From: Planctomycetota bacterium
GTDB taxonomy: Bacteria > Planctomycetota > J058 > JAJDCP01
NCBI GenBank assembly: GCA_029260765.1
Contig: JAJDCP010000079.1
Coordinates: 1 to 64,000, forward strand
Direction: 5' to 3'
Length of the DNA: 64,000 nt
Under the pieces are notes generated by a model. It did no database searches and was not told the origin of the DNA. It worked only from the letters and a program-made list of their open reading frames with translations. Below are positions 25,999 to 35,387 of the stretch, piece after piece (the first letter of the stretch is position 1; every line of letters begins with the position of its first letter). The position numbers and the translations under genes are program-made.

Positions 25999-27000
25999 AT
26001 GGGTAGGATACTCGTCACGGGAGCAGCGGGTTTCATCGGCTCGCATCTATGCCGCGCATTGCTGGATCGGGGGCACGTCGTCGTTGCGCTTGACGACCTC
26101 TCCGGCGGCTTTCGAGCGAATCTGCCTGAGGATCATGACAGGCTCGTTTTCCTCAAGGGGAGCATCCTCGACGAGGAGCTTCTCTCCGCCCTCTTCAGGA
26201 AGCACAGCTTCGACTACGTTTGCCATCTCGCCGCGTATGCTGCAGAGGTACTCTCGCATTTCATCAAGAGGTTCAACTACAGGAACAACTTGATGGGCAG
26301 CATAAACCTCATCAATCTGTCGATCATACACCGCATCAAGTGCTTCATGTATACCTCCTCCGCTGCTGTCTACGGAATGGTTGAAACTCCGGCCAGCGAG
26401 AGCGACGTGCCGGTGCCGAATGACCCATACGGTATCGCAAAGCTCTCGGTGGAACACGAGCTGCGCGTGAGCTCTGACCATTTCGGCCTCCCATTCGTAA
26501 TTTTCAGGCCGCATAATGTCTATGGAGAGTACCAACACATCGGTGATCGTTACCGCAATGTGATAGGGATCTTCATGAATCAGATCATGCGGGGAGAGAG
26601 TTTGAGTATTTTTGGGGATGGTAGCCAGACTCGGGCTTTCAGCTACATCGGAGACCTGATAGACCCTCTCGCAGAGTGCCTGGAGAGGAAGGAAATGCAC
26701 GGCGAGATCTTCAATGTTGGCGCTGACCACCAGCATTCGCTCAAGGTGCTTGCCCAGGTCGTCCTCAGGGCTTTCGATGCGCATCGTGAGATTCGGTTTC
26801 TGCCCGCACGCAAGGAGTCGCCGCGAGCCTGTTGCGATCACAGCAAGATCAAGCAGCTGTTCCCTTGCCTGCCGCAGACGGCGCTCGAAGACGGAGTCCG
26901 CCGTATGGCAGAGTGGGCAAAAAGGGCGGGTCCGAGAGACCCTTCGCGTTTCGGGGACATCGAAATCGAGCGCGGCCTGCCCGAGACCTGGAGGGAGTGA
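25999..27000 (+). CDS. NAD-dependent sugar epimerase/dehydratase
   Basis: 333 residues. GRILVTGAAGFIGSHLCRALL is the NAD-binding GxxGxxG motif. YTSSAAVYG supplies the catalytic Ser, and NDPYGIAKLSVE supplies the Tyr-x-x-x-Lys pair of extended SDR enzymes. FRPHNVYGEYQHIGDRY and FGDGSQTRAFSYIGD are typical of UDP-glucose/galactose 4-epimerase-like proteins. AAGGA lies 4 bases before ATG 25999. It provides a nucleotide sugar for the glycan locus; the exact epimer is not determinable. Confidence 0.85.
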   Translation: MGRILVTGAAGFIGSHLCRALLDRGHVVVALDDLSGGFRANLPEDHDRLVFLKGSILDEELLSALFRKHSFDYVCHLAAYAAEVLSHFIKRFNYRNNLMGSINLINLSIIHRIKCFMYTSSAAVYGMVETPASESDVPVPNDPYGIAKLSVEHELRVSSDHFGLPFVIFRPHNVYGEYQHIGDRYRNVIGIFMNQIMRGESLSIFGDGSQTRAFSYIGDLIDPLAECLERKEMHGEIFNVGADHQHSLKVLAQVVLRAFDAHREIRFLPARKESPRACCDHSKIKQLFPCLPQTALEDGVRRMAEWAKRAGPRDPSRFGDIEIERGLPETWRE

Positions 27001-27209
27001 TGGGGCTCTTCTTCAGGGCTGGCTGCATGCCCGCGCGTGGCGTTGCGTCGCCGGGCCAGGGATTGGGAGGGCGGCTTGGTGCCTGGCGATCCGCCGGAGC
27101 GTTCGCCATCGCGCCTGGCCCGTGGTAGGCTGCTCAGGTGGCTCAACGGTATTGTCGGACTTCTCTGTATGGGCGCGGACAGCAACGCTAGAGTTGCATG
27201 GAGGGAGAG

Positions 27210-28439
27210 ATGGGCTGGCTTCTCGATGTGGCGAAATCTCAGATAACGAGTCGCTTCTGCCCGATGCCCTTTACGAATTTCGTGCTCAGTTCGTACGGCA
27301 CCTACCGCCCCTGCTGCGAGTACGAGGGAGGCCTGGAGGAGCGGGGCGAGCAGCTGCAGCTCTCGACCACGGGTTTTCATGAAGCTTGGAACTCGAAGGC
27401 TCTGAGAGATTTGCGGCTCAAATTCCTGAGCGGCATCAAGCCGAAAGAGTGCTGGAAATGCTGGCGCGAAGAGGCCGCAGGGATCAAGAGTCTGCGCCAG
27501 GCGGTGCTGGAGCCCTTCTCGATCAAGGACGTCCTGTCCTTCAAGAACTTCGTCAACATCGCCACGGGTTTCCGCAGTCCCAGATCTCTCAATCTTGGGC
27601 TCAGCAACCTCTGCAATCTAAAATGTCGGATCTGCGGACCGTTGTCTTCAACCATGTGGGAGAAGGAATACCTGGAGAAAGACGGCCTTGTACTGGATAA
27701 TCAGTCGAAAAACACTCTCAATGATGCAAACTGTAAGACTCTGAAAGAATGGCTTCCAAATCTCGACCGGATAGAGGTTCTCGGCGGGGAGCCACTCATG
27801 AACAAGGAATTCTACAAGCTGCTGGATATCTGTCTGGCATCTGGCTATGCGAAGAACCTCACAATTCACTGCAATAGCAATGGAACCGTGTTCTCCAAGA
27901 GGTTTGTCGAGCTATTTGATGAATTCAAGAGTGTCAGCCTGTATTTCAGCATCGATGACCTGGGAGATCGATTCACATTCCAGCGATATCCTGCGAAGTG
28001 GGAGTCGGTTGAGAAAAACCTGCGGAAATACGAAAGAGCCCGCAAGAGCACTACAGAACTCGGAATTGTGGCTACGGTGAGCTTGTTCAATGTCTTCTAT
28101 GTTCCCGAGTTTATCGAGTGGATATCTTCCCACAGTATCAAGCCCACGTTTCACATCCTTCATGCTCCGGATTATTTTAGCATTGTCAACCTACCAGATG
28201 CATGCAAGAAGTATGTAACCGAGAGGCTGAAGAGCATTGATGATTGGCCATACTCGGATAACCGCGAAGAGATCCAAGGGATGATCCAGTTTATGAATAT
28301 GCCGGGAAATCCCAATTCCGTGCGCGAGGCACTCGCAGAGATAGAAAACATCGACAAGCACCGAGGCAACTCATTCCATCGGACATTTCCCGAGATGGCT
28401 GAGTTGTTGCACTCTGCGTACATACGTCTGGACCTTTGA
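27210..28439 (+). CDS. Radical SAM protein (twitch/SPASM-like)
   Basis: 409 residues. A Cys-rich N-terminal region (RFCPMPF, YRPCCEY, ECWKCWREE) precedes the radical SAM motif NLCNLKCRICGP at ~140. LDRIEVLGGEPLMNKEFY and YFSIDDLGDRFTFQRY follow. Having the auxiliary Cys region before the barrel is the arrangement of twitch-domain radical SAM proteins. ATG 27210 is favoured over the in-frame ATG at 27198 because GGAGGGAGA sits just upstream of it. The middle and end are AT-rich. The substrate is unknown. It converges with the GT at 28451, leaving an 11-base gap. Confidence 0.75.
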   Translation: MGWLLDVAKSQITSRFCPMPFTNFVLSSYGTYRPCCEYEGGLEERGEQLQLSTTGFHEAWNSKALRDLRLKFLSGIKPKECWKCWREEAAGIKSLRQAVLEPFSIKDVLSFKNFVNIATGFRSPRSLNLGLSNLCNLKCRICGPLSSTMWEKEYLEKDGLVLDNQSKNTLNDANCKTLKEWLPNLDRIEVLGGEPLMNKEFYKLLDICLASGYAKNLTIHCNSNGTVFSKRFVELFDEFKSVSLYFSIDDLGDRFTFQRYPAKWESVEKNLRKYERARKSTTELGIVATVSLFNVFYVPEFIEWISSHSIKPTFHILHAPDYFSIVNLPDACKKYVTERLKSIDDWPYSDNREEIQGMIQFMNMPGNPNSVREALAEIENIDKHRGNSFHRTFPEMAELLHSAYIRLDL

Positions 28440-28450
28440 GGCTCGTCGCT

Positions 28451-30148
28451 TCACTCTCTGCTTGCGAGCCATCGAAAGGCCTTGTTTCCTAGAGAAACGA
28501 GAGTCGACGGCCTCAGTGTCTTTGGCTCTCTGGTGCTCAGGTTCAGGAAACGATGGAACTTCTTCCTGAAATACTCGCGGAGCTCTGCGTTGCTGTGGTT
28601 GCGGACGTGACTCTCTCCGGGGGGGAGTGAGTATTCGTAGAATGGTTCTACCAAACGATGAATCCGATGGTTGTCGCAGACCACTCGCAGCCAGAAATCC
28701 CAGTCTTCGTCAGCCACCTGCTCGTCATAGCCCCCGAGGGCGTTCCACATCGCCTTGCGAATCACCGCACCGCTACCAATGCAGTTGGCCGCCCACAATT
28801 GCGCCGGATCGAACGGGATGTTGACCTCTGAGCCATAGAACGGCGGCCTCTCGTTCGAAGCCCCCCGGGCTGGCCCACCTGGCTCTGAGTCCGCAGGCGA
28901 GGAACGACCAAATTGGACGGGTCCGCAGACGACGCCGACCTGCGGGCCCCTCTCAAGGATGAAGAGTGCCCTCGCCAGGCTTGAGGGCAGAAGACGAGAG
29001 TTCGTGTCCAAGGTCAAGACATAACGACCACGCGCCTGTGCGATGGCCTGGTTTCGTGCTCTTGCCACATCACCTGCACCCGCGAGCACACGGACAGGAA
29101 GAACCTCAAAGCTCGCGAACCCTGGCAGCCGCCCAAGCTGAATCTGGGCCCTCTTCAGCGACGACCGCGTGGAGTAGAGCACAACTATGCTGAAAACCGG
29201 AGGTCGCGCCGGCCGCCCCGCTCTTCTTTGCAGCTGTGGGGCGGGCAGACTTGCTTTCTTCTGCAGATGTTGGCTGCGGAACTTCGGGGAATACCAACCA
29301 AACCCAAACGCGATGTGGCACATCCCCTCCAGGGCGGCAAAGACACTCAACTCGGGCTCTGAATAGCGTCTCTCTCGGAGCTCGCGGCGCCGCTCGTGGA
29401 TCAATGACCTGATCAGGCTCAGGTTCCAGTCCATGCTGGGGTGCACGCCAATCTCCGCCTGGAATCGGGTTCCAGCGCCGTAACGTCGGTAGGTCTGCAG
29501 GAGCTGCAGCAACGACTTGGCATCATGCCACACGAGCGCCCCTTCGGTGGTCAGCAGCCGCCCTCCACGGGCGACGATGCGGTACGCAAGATCCGAGTCC
29601 TCCCCCCCGGCCAGAAAAAAGCGCTCGTCGAATCCGCCAACCTCGAGAATCTCCTCTCTCTTGTACAGGGCGTTTGCTGTCACCAGATAGGCGGCATCCC
29701 CGCTGATCAGCGCCGGATTCTGGGCCTGCCCGATGGCCTGGCAGAAGCGAGCCAGGTAGGTGCCGGGAACAAACTTCAACGCGCCGCCGATCCCTGCCAC
29801 GTCGTCGGCAAGGGGAAGAAGGTCGAAGTAGTCTCGCAACCAATCCTGGCTCGGGATGCAATCGTCGTCGGTAAAGGCGATCAGGGCGCCCTGCGCCCGG
29901 TGGATTCCAAGGTTTCGGGCCGCCCCTGGGCCAGAGTTCTGCTTGTTCAGGCAACTGAGTCTCAACGGCGTCGTAGCGGAGAAGGCCTGAAGAAAATCCC
30001 AAGTCGAGTCGGAGGACCCATCGTCGACGACGACCACCTCAAACCGCTCTCGCGAGAGGCTCTGACGCTCCAAGGCTGCGAGGCAACGCTGAAGCCCCGA
30101 GCAGTTGTTGTAGCTCGGAATGACGACGCTTATGGTGCGATCGGACAT
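28451..30148 (-). CDS. Double-domain family 2 glycosyltransferase
   Basis: 565 residues. Domain 1 (~5-240): ISVVIPSYNNCSGLQRCL, VVVVDDGSSDSTWDF, GPGAARNLGIHRAQGALIAFTDDDC, GGEDSDLAYRI. Domain 2 (~320-540): FSIVVLYSTRSSLKRAQ, ARARNQAIAQARGRYVLTLDTNSRL, GGYDEQVADEDWDFWLRV. Domain 2 has DTN in place of the usual DxD, so it may be altered or inactive. The protein would add one or two sugars processively at the inner membrane face. ATG 30148 opens directly into the domain motif. It is likely in an operon with 30174 upstream (25-base gap). Confidence 0.85.
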   Translation of the reverse strand: MSDRTISVVIPSYNNCSGLQRCLAALERQSLSRERFEVVVVDDGSSDSTWDFLQAFSATTPLRLSCLNKQNSGPGAARNLGIHRAQGALIAFTDDDCIPSQDWLRDYFDLLPLADDVAGIGGALKFVPGTYLARFCQAIGQAQNPALISGDAAYLVTANALYKREEILEVGGFDERFFLAGGEDSDLAYRIVARGGRLLTTEGALVWHDAKSLLQLLQTYRRYGAGTRFQAEIGVHPSMDWNLSLIRSLIHERRRELRERRYSEPELSVFAALEGMCHIAFGFGWYSPKFRSQHLQKKASLPAPQLQRRAGRPARPPVFSIVVLYSTRSSLKRAQIQLGRLPGFASFEVLPVRVLAGAGDVARARNQAIAQARGRYVLTLDTNSRLLPSSLARALFILERGPQVGVVCGPVQFGRSSPADSEPGGPARGASNERPPFYGSEVNIPFDPAQLWAANCIGSGAVIRKAMWNALGGYDEQVADEDWDFWLRVVCDNHRIHRLVEPFYEYSLPPGESHVRNHSNAELREYFRKKFHRFLNLSTREPKTLRPSTLVSLGNKAFRWLASRE

Positions 30149-30173
30149 GTGTCACTTCTAGATCTGGCGGGGA

Positions 30174-32222
30174 TCACGGACGACTCCGCGTTTCGCGGAA
30201 CGGATCCTGGACGCCATGCCAGGAGGCAACCAAATGCTGAAGCCTGGCGAGCCATGTGCCAGGAACCGCGGGGAGCAGCAGCTCTTCGAGGCCAAAGCGG
30301 CCGTGGGTGACGAAGGCATCCGCCTGTCGATCGACCACCAGACGCGTCGGGTGGCGCAACGGCCCCAGCTTGTGGACGGGCATTTCTGAGAAGGGGCCTT
30401 TCATAGAAGGGGTGACGGTTGTGCCGTCTTCGCGAAAGCCCACGTTTGAAATGAGATTCTGGTTTGGAAAGACGCACAGACCGTCGTTTCGCCAAATGCT
30501 GTAGATCCAATGGTAGTCCCAGCGAGGTTCCGAGGCGACCTGGCGCAACCTCCGAGCCCAGAGACCTGCCATCTGACGACTCCCTGTAATCTGCTCAAGT
30601 TGGCCAGAGCGCAGAAACTCCTCGAGCCCGGGCAAGCCGTGCCGATAGTGACGCCACGCCCTCCGCCAGCTGGCCCAGCCCCACATGTCGGTGTAGCGGG
30701 AGAAGTAGTAGGACGCCTGCGGCTCACCACGGTGTCTGCCCCGTTGAAAATTGCTCCCCGCGATGGCCATGACCTTCGATGCAGAGTAGCGCTTCCCCAG
30801 GTCCGCGCACATCGGAAAGAAGCTGGGGTCAGCGAGGCAATCGTCTTCGATGATGATGCCAAACTCCACTCTCCGGAAAAACCAACTGATCGCCCTGGGG
30901 ATCAACTCGTGGCAGCCGAGGTTGGAGGGAAGCAACTGTGTTTCGAGCCGGCAGTCCCAGTCGATCCCGGCCAACAATTCCCTGCTCGCGAGGCAGGTCG
31001 TCGTGTCGGTCGTATGGTGGGGGCGGGGGCCGTCTGCGACCACGAAGAGGTTGCGGACTTGAACCTCGCGCAGGAGCTTGAGTTGTTTCTCGACGAGATC
31101 GGGCCTGTTGAAGATCAGCAAGAGGACCGGCGTCTGCAATCCCTTCCGTGCCGGGCCTGTGTTGGCGCGGATCGTCTGGACCGCTCCGGGCGCCGCCGAG
31201 GCTCTGCCCGTCAGAGGCTCCAGAGCAGTCAGATCCTCCGGACTCCAGGGTTCTGGGCCGCCCGGCAGGGGGCTCTCCGGATGCGAACCCGGACGCGAGC
31301 TCAGTGGAGACCAGGCCGACGCAAAATGAGGAGCGTAGAGCAGGGGAAGGGAGAGCTCGAATGCCCCGGTACGTCTGGCTATCGAGAGCTCCTCCCGAAT
31401 CTCGCAACGCTGCTGGCTGTCGAACCAGGGGAAGGCGAGCAGGTGGCACAGGTTGTTGAAGTGCCGCAAGCCAACATACGTGGCGTACCCGCGGCCGCGA
31501 TACAGCTTGAGGACGCACAGGGCACGGTCGAGGCGCTCGTCCAGGAGGCTGACTGCTTCCTGGTCCTCAGACACGACATGCACGTCCGCGCTGAACCAGA
31601 TGCGGTAGCCTCGGCAGCGAACGCGGTACTGCCACTCGAGAAGCGCTGCCTGCCCGGCAAAGTCCGGGTCCAACGGGCCGACTTCCGCGAGCAGGGAGCG
31701 ATGAAAGAGCAGGAAGCAACCCTGCACGGCCGTGACCTCGCAGCTCCGTTGGCCCCCGTTGTCGGTGGTGTCTGGCGAGGGCCCCCTGAAAGGCTGCATG
31801 ACTTTGCGGAGTAGTCGGTTGTCAAAGATGGCGTTCCGGAGGCGAGGCCAGACCATGATGGGGTGCCTGGCGGGCAGTGGGTTGCCGTCGGGGCGACGGA
31901 GAGGGCAACCGAGTAGTGCGAAGCCACTTGCTTGCTGGGCCTGCAAGACCCGCACGCACGCGTCGAACGTTCCCACGGGCACCCTGTATTGGGGGTCGAT
32001 CAGCAGCAGATATTCCCCTTTGGCTTCACGCAACCCGCGATTCAGGCCGCGGGCAAGACTGCCTGAAGTGCACCGGACATGCTGGACACCCGGGGGGCCG
32101 TGAGGGGCTGTGGGGCCGACTACGACGAACTCGGTATCCGTCGCGCCATGATCCAGGCAAGCGATCGTCGCGTCTCCACGGAGAACGCACACTACCGACA
32201 GCCGCGGGGCCCTGGAGGCCAT
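30174..32222 (-). CDS. Two-domain glycosyltransferase (GT2-like plus nucleotide-diphospho-sugar transferase-like)
   Basis: 682 residues. The N-terminal half looks like a divergent GT2: ARGLNRGLREAKGEYLLLIDPQYRVP, VQGCFLLFHRSLLAEVGPLD. The C-terminal half (from ~430) begins VLLLIFNRPDLVEKQLKLLRE, continues with FVVADGPR and FGIIIEDDCLADPSFFPM, and has YYFSRYTDMWGWASWRRAW, a layout seen in hemolytic-protein-HlpA-like sugar transferases. ATG 32222 was chosen for GGGAG 7 bases upstream; the frame remains open above it but reads as low-quality Arg/Pro-rich sequence. It sits 25 bases before the next GT gene. Confidence 0.8.
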   Translation of the reverse strand: MASRAPRLSVVCVLRGDATIACLDHGATDTEFVVVGPTAPHGPPGVQHVRCTSGSLARGLNRGLREAKGEYLLLIDPQYRVPVGTFDACVRVLQAQQASGFALLGCPLRRPDGNPLPARHPIMVWPRLRNAIFDNRLLRKVMQPFRGPSPDTTDNGGQRSCEVTAVQGCFLLFHRSLLAEVGPLDPDFAGQAALLEWQYRVRCRGYRIWFSADVHVVSEDQEAVSLLDERLDRALCVLKLYRGRGYATYVGLRHFNNLCHLLAFPWFDSQQRCEIREELSIARRTGAFELSLPLLYAPHFASAWSPLSSRPGSHPESPLPGGPEPWSPEDLTALEPLTGRASAAPGAVQTIRANTGPARKGLQTPVLLLIFNRPDLVEKQLKLLREVQVRNLFVVADGPRPHHTTDTTTCLASRELLAGIDWDCRLETQLLPSNLGCHELIPRAISWFFRRVEFGIIIEDDCLADPSFFPMCADLGKRYSASKVMAIAGSNFQRGRHRGEPQASYYFSRYTDMWGWASWRRAWRHYRHGLPGLEEFLRSGQLEQITGSRQMAGLWARRLRQVASEPRWDYHWIYSIWRNDGLCVFPNQNLISNVGFREDGTTVTPSMKGPFSEMPVHKLGPLRHPTRLVVDRQADAFVTHGRFGLEELLLPAVPGTWLARLQHLVASWHGVQDPFRETRSRP

Positions 32223-32465
32223 CTCAGGACTCCCTCTGCAACCTGGAGAGCTTGCGGCAGGCCGCACTCTCTTCGGTACTGCGGCGGCGGACCATGCGAC
32301 CCCTCGGCCCCTGTGCCCGGCAGTCCGCCTTGCCGGCTGCTGGGCGGGGGTGCGTTGCCTGCCGCGGCGACCTTGCCGAGGTCGACGTTCGAGAGACGGG
32401 GCCGCCCGCGAGCCGCACAGATCCCCACCTCGCTCCGCGAACTTCGTCGCAGTCACACAGGGCCG

Positions 32466-33905
32466 CTACTCGTGGTGCCATGTGATCCTCCGGAGTGCGC
32501 GGTAGGAACTGCGCGCTGAGACGAGCAGCGCCTTCAGCATCCGATCCAAGGGCTGGGAACTCCGTATCCGATGGATGATCTCGACCAGGGTCGGATCGTA
32601 GATCGCTGCGGCCCGGTCGCTCAGGCCAGGGCTCGCCCATTGCATAAACTCAGAGTTCTCGTCAGGTAGCGGTTGCGCCAGAGTCAAATGGCAGGACGGG
32701 GTGTTTCGCAGAGCATTCGCCAGGTAGAGCTTCCAAGCATCTGTCAGCTTCGGCTTCCGATCGGGCAGGTGCCGAGTGTGCTCTCTCTCATAGATCTCTA
32801 CGTGCCGACGTGCGGACTCTTCCCAGGAGAATCGTCGCGCTCTCTCAAGCCCATTGCGGACATGGCGCTCTCGCAGCTTCTGGTCACTCAACACGGCATG
32901 GATACCCTCGCACAGGCTCTCAATGTTCGTGGCGTCCACCAACTGGCCGGCGTCTCCGACCGCCTCGGGGATGGCCGTCGCGTTGGAGGCCACCACCGGC
33001 ACGCCGCAGGCCATCGCCTCCAACAGAGGGAGACCAAATCCCTCATGGAGTGAGGGATAGACGAAGAGGTCGGCAGCATTGTAGCAAGCTACAATCTCCT
33101 CCTCCGGAATAGCCTCATGGAAGAAGATGCGATCATCGAGCTTGTTTCTGGAGATATAGCCCTTGATCGCGTTGTAGTCGGCAGAGAGCGTGTCCGACCT
33201 GCCCGCCAATACCAGGTGATGCTGGATGTCGGTGGTTTCTACAAGTCGATGGAAGGCAAAGACCAGCTTCTTGATGTTCTTGTGCGAGTAGTAGCTGGCG
33301 AGGCATAGTATGTACTCGCCCCCCCTTGCGTACTTCTGCCGGATCGTTGCCAGCCACTCTCGAGCCTTGATCGGCTTAAATCTCTTGTCGACCCCCGGAT
33401 AGACGACGTCAAACTTGGCCTCGTCCAGGTCGAACTCTCGAACAAAATCAGACTTTGTGTATTCGGATAGCACAATGATGCGATCGGCCCACGCTGTGCT
33501 GATACGTAGTTGATTGCAGTAGTTCTTATGGTACGAATCGGACACATAGTCTGGAGTTCTGTACAGTATCAAGTCCAATACGGTCAGGATACTGACAGGC
33601 GCCAACAGCATGCTTACGCAAAGAGGGACGCCTATCTGACTATGGAACGGGTGAGGCATATGAAGAACATCAAAGCACGGCGTCTGACTGAGTGCGCTCT
33701 CTGCGAGCAGCATTTGAGAAACAGACTTGTGTTTTCGCTCCTCGAAGCCCACAGGCGACGCGTACACAGGAGCACCCGCGTACGTATAGAGGATGTAGTC
33801 ATTCCTCGCGTCGTGCTTCACAATCTGTTCGAAGCTTGTTTGGCTGTATCGGCGGGTCCCGTTCATCGGGCCACAGAATTGAAGCCCGTTGTAGGCGATG
33901 CGCAT
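32466..33905 (-). CDS. Family 4 glycosyltransferase (GT-B)
   Basis: 479 residues. The retaining GT4 signature is complete: [82 protein letters not shown]. This includes the E-x7-E motif in [10 protein letters not shown]. The N-terminal domain has the membrane-proximal [12 protein letters not shown] and SEYTKSDF. The C-terminal ~90 residues are an extra helical tail. It transfers a sugar from an NDP-sugar at the membrane face. ATG 33905 opens directly into [12 protein letters not shown]. Confidence 0.9.
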   Translation of the reverse strand: MRIAYNGLQFCGPMNGTRRYSQTSFEQIVKHDARNDYILYTYAGAPVYASPVGFEERKHKSVSQMLLAESALSQTPCFDVLHMPHPFHSQIGVPLCVSMLLAPVSILTVLDLILYRTPDYVSDSYHKNYCNQLRISTAWADRIIVLSEYTKSDFVREFDLDEAKFDVVYPGVDKRFKPIKAREWLATIRQKYARGGEYILCLASYYSHKNIKKLVFAFHRLVETTDIQHHLVLAGRSDTLSADYNAIKGYISRNKLDDRIFFHEAIPEEEIVACYNAADLFVYPSLHEGFGLPLLEAMACGVPVVASNATAIPEAVGDAGQLVDATNIESLCEGIHAVLSDQKLRERHVRNGLERARRFSWEESARRHVEIYEREHTRHLPDRKPKLTDAWKLYLANALRNTPSCHLTLAQPLPDENSEFMQWASPGLSDRAAAIYDPTLVEIIHRIRSSQPLDRMLKALLVSARSSYRALRRITWHHE

Positions 33906-33983
33906 GCTCCCCCAATCCTATTGTTGACCACCCCAGGACAGGCCACCAAGGGCGAGCGGCCCGGCCTGTTGCTGTCTGCGGGA

Positions 33984-35198
33984 TCAGTGGGCCCGCGGTT
34001 GATCCTGCCCGACCAACGGCTGCACGCGACCCACGATGGGGGCGAGGGTCTCGTCGACATGCCGTCGCAGCTGCATCAGTCGGGTCGTCCCCTTCAGCGG
34101 CAACGAGCAGGTGGCGCATTCTGGCGGTGGCCTACCGAGTTGCCAGGCGTGGCGCATACGGTAAGCCCGGGACCCATTCCAGATCTCGGTGATGTTCTCC
34201 CGAAACAGATTCCCGGCTGGAGTGCGCGCCCCAGAACAGAAGAACACGTCGCCATCGGGCTGGATGCGTATGAAGCGAAACGGATCTGTGCAGCCGGCCT
34301 CAGGTTGCTCTTCCGCGTCCGTGGCGCCAAAGGCGCTCAGCACCTGGCGGGCTGAAACAAACAGCCCCGGATACTCTTCGAAGATGATCCCTTCTGCGAT
34401 GCAAGCCTGCAGAGCCTTGTTGAGTTGCCGTTCGACAAAGGCACGCTGTGATGCTTCAGGGGGTTTGAGGTCTTTGTGGATAAACAGAATCCTTCGGGGC
34501 CGAAACCGGGCGAAGTTCTTCACGAAGAGCGGAATTTCGTGATAGTTCTCGGGCATGACCACTGCTTGGATCTGCAGCCGGGGCAGGGCTTGCTCGCCCC
34601 TGATCTCGCAGAAAGCCGCCAGGTTGCTCAGGAGCGTGCTCATTTTGGCGCCGAGCCGGATAGACTCGTACACTTCAGCGCTCGCACCGTCCACGGAGAC
34701 ATGGATATCCGTGAGCCCCGATTCCATGATCTTGTGACACATCTTCGGCCGCATGAACAGTGCGTTCGTTGTGATCGTGATCTGGGGAACCCCAAAATCT
34801 TCAACACGCTTCAAAAAATCGAAGAAGCCTCTGACCATGAGCGGCTCATGCAAGCAGGACAGAACTGCGTTGGCCGTGCTGGGGAACAGGGCTTGGGCGA
34901 GGCTCTCGTATACATCCCAGCCCAGCTGTTGCGTGGGCATACCCGGCGCGTGGGGGGTCTGGCACATCACACATCGCAGGTTGCATTGGTTTGTGAGGTC
35001 AAGGTACACCTCAAGGAAGCGGCCGGCACCGTTCTCAGACATCCCCGGCTGCCATTCGCCCGGCCCCGGTCGGCTGTGTCGTGGGGCGAACATCCGTTGG
35101 AGTGAGCGGGTTCGATGAACCAGCAACAAGAACTTTCTCAGCAGAGCCTCGGCACCATCTCGTAACAACGTTCCCCTCCCCCTTCCGCCCCGGATCAT
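33984..35198 (-). CDS. Radical SAM protein with SPASM-type C-terminus
   Basis: 404 residues if started at ATG 35198. The motif TNQCNLRCVMCQTP is the CxxxCxxC cluster site. SCLHEPLMVRGFFDFL and VSVDGASAEVYESIRLGAK follow. The C-terminal GCTDPFRFIRIQPDGDVFFC and CATCSLP form a SPASM-like auxiliary cluster. The N-terminal ~50 residues before the barrel are helical and basic. The start is uncertain: no strong RBS is seen at 35198 or at the alternative ATG 35042. Probably part of the minus-strand run 36968 to 28451. Confidence 0.8.
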   Translation of the reverse strand: MIRGGRGRGTLLRDGAEALLRKFLLLVHRTRSLQRMFAPRHSRPGPGEWQPGMSENGAGRFLEVYLDLTNQCNLRCVMCQTPHAPGMPTQQLGWDVYESLAQALFPSTANAVLSCLHEPLMVRGFFDFLKRVEDFGVPQITITTNALFMRPKMCHKIMESGLTDIHVSVDGASAEVYESIRLGAKMSTLLSNLAAFCEIRGEQALPRLQIQAVVMPENYHEIPLFVKNFARFRPRRILFIHKDLKPPEASQRAFVERQLNKALQACIAEGIIFEEYPGLFVSARQVLSAFGATDAEEQPEAGCTDPFRFIRIQPDGDVFFCSGARTPAGNLFRENITEIWNGSRAYRMRHAWQLGRPPPECATCSLPLKGTTRLMQLRRHVDETLAPIVGRVQPLVGQDQPRAH

Positions 35199-35387
35199 CC
35201 GAGCAATCGCGGAAGTTGTCAATCTCGAAAGCGCCCACGCCCCGTAGCAGTAAGGCGATTCCGCTGGTTGGGTAATTCGTGGAAGGCCCAGCTCGAGGCG
35301 GGTGTGCATGTAAGTGCCCCGGTGGCCGGGGCGTTCCCACTGCGGCTGCGGAGGAAACAGGTGCAGACGGGCAAGCTCCACTCCTGA

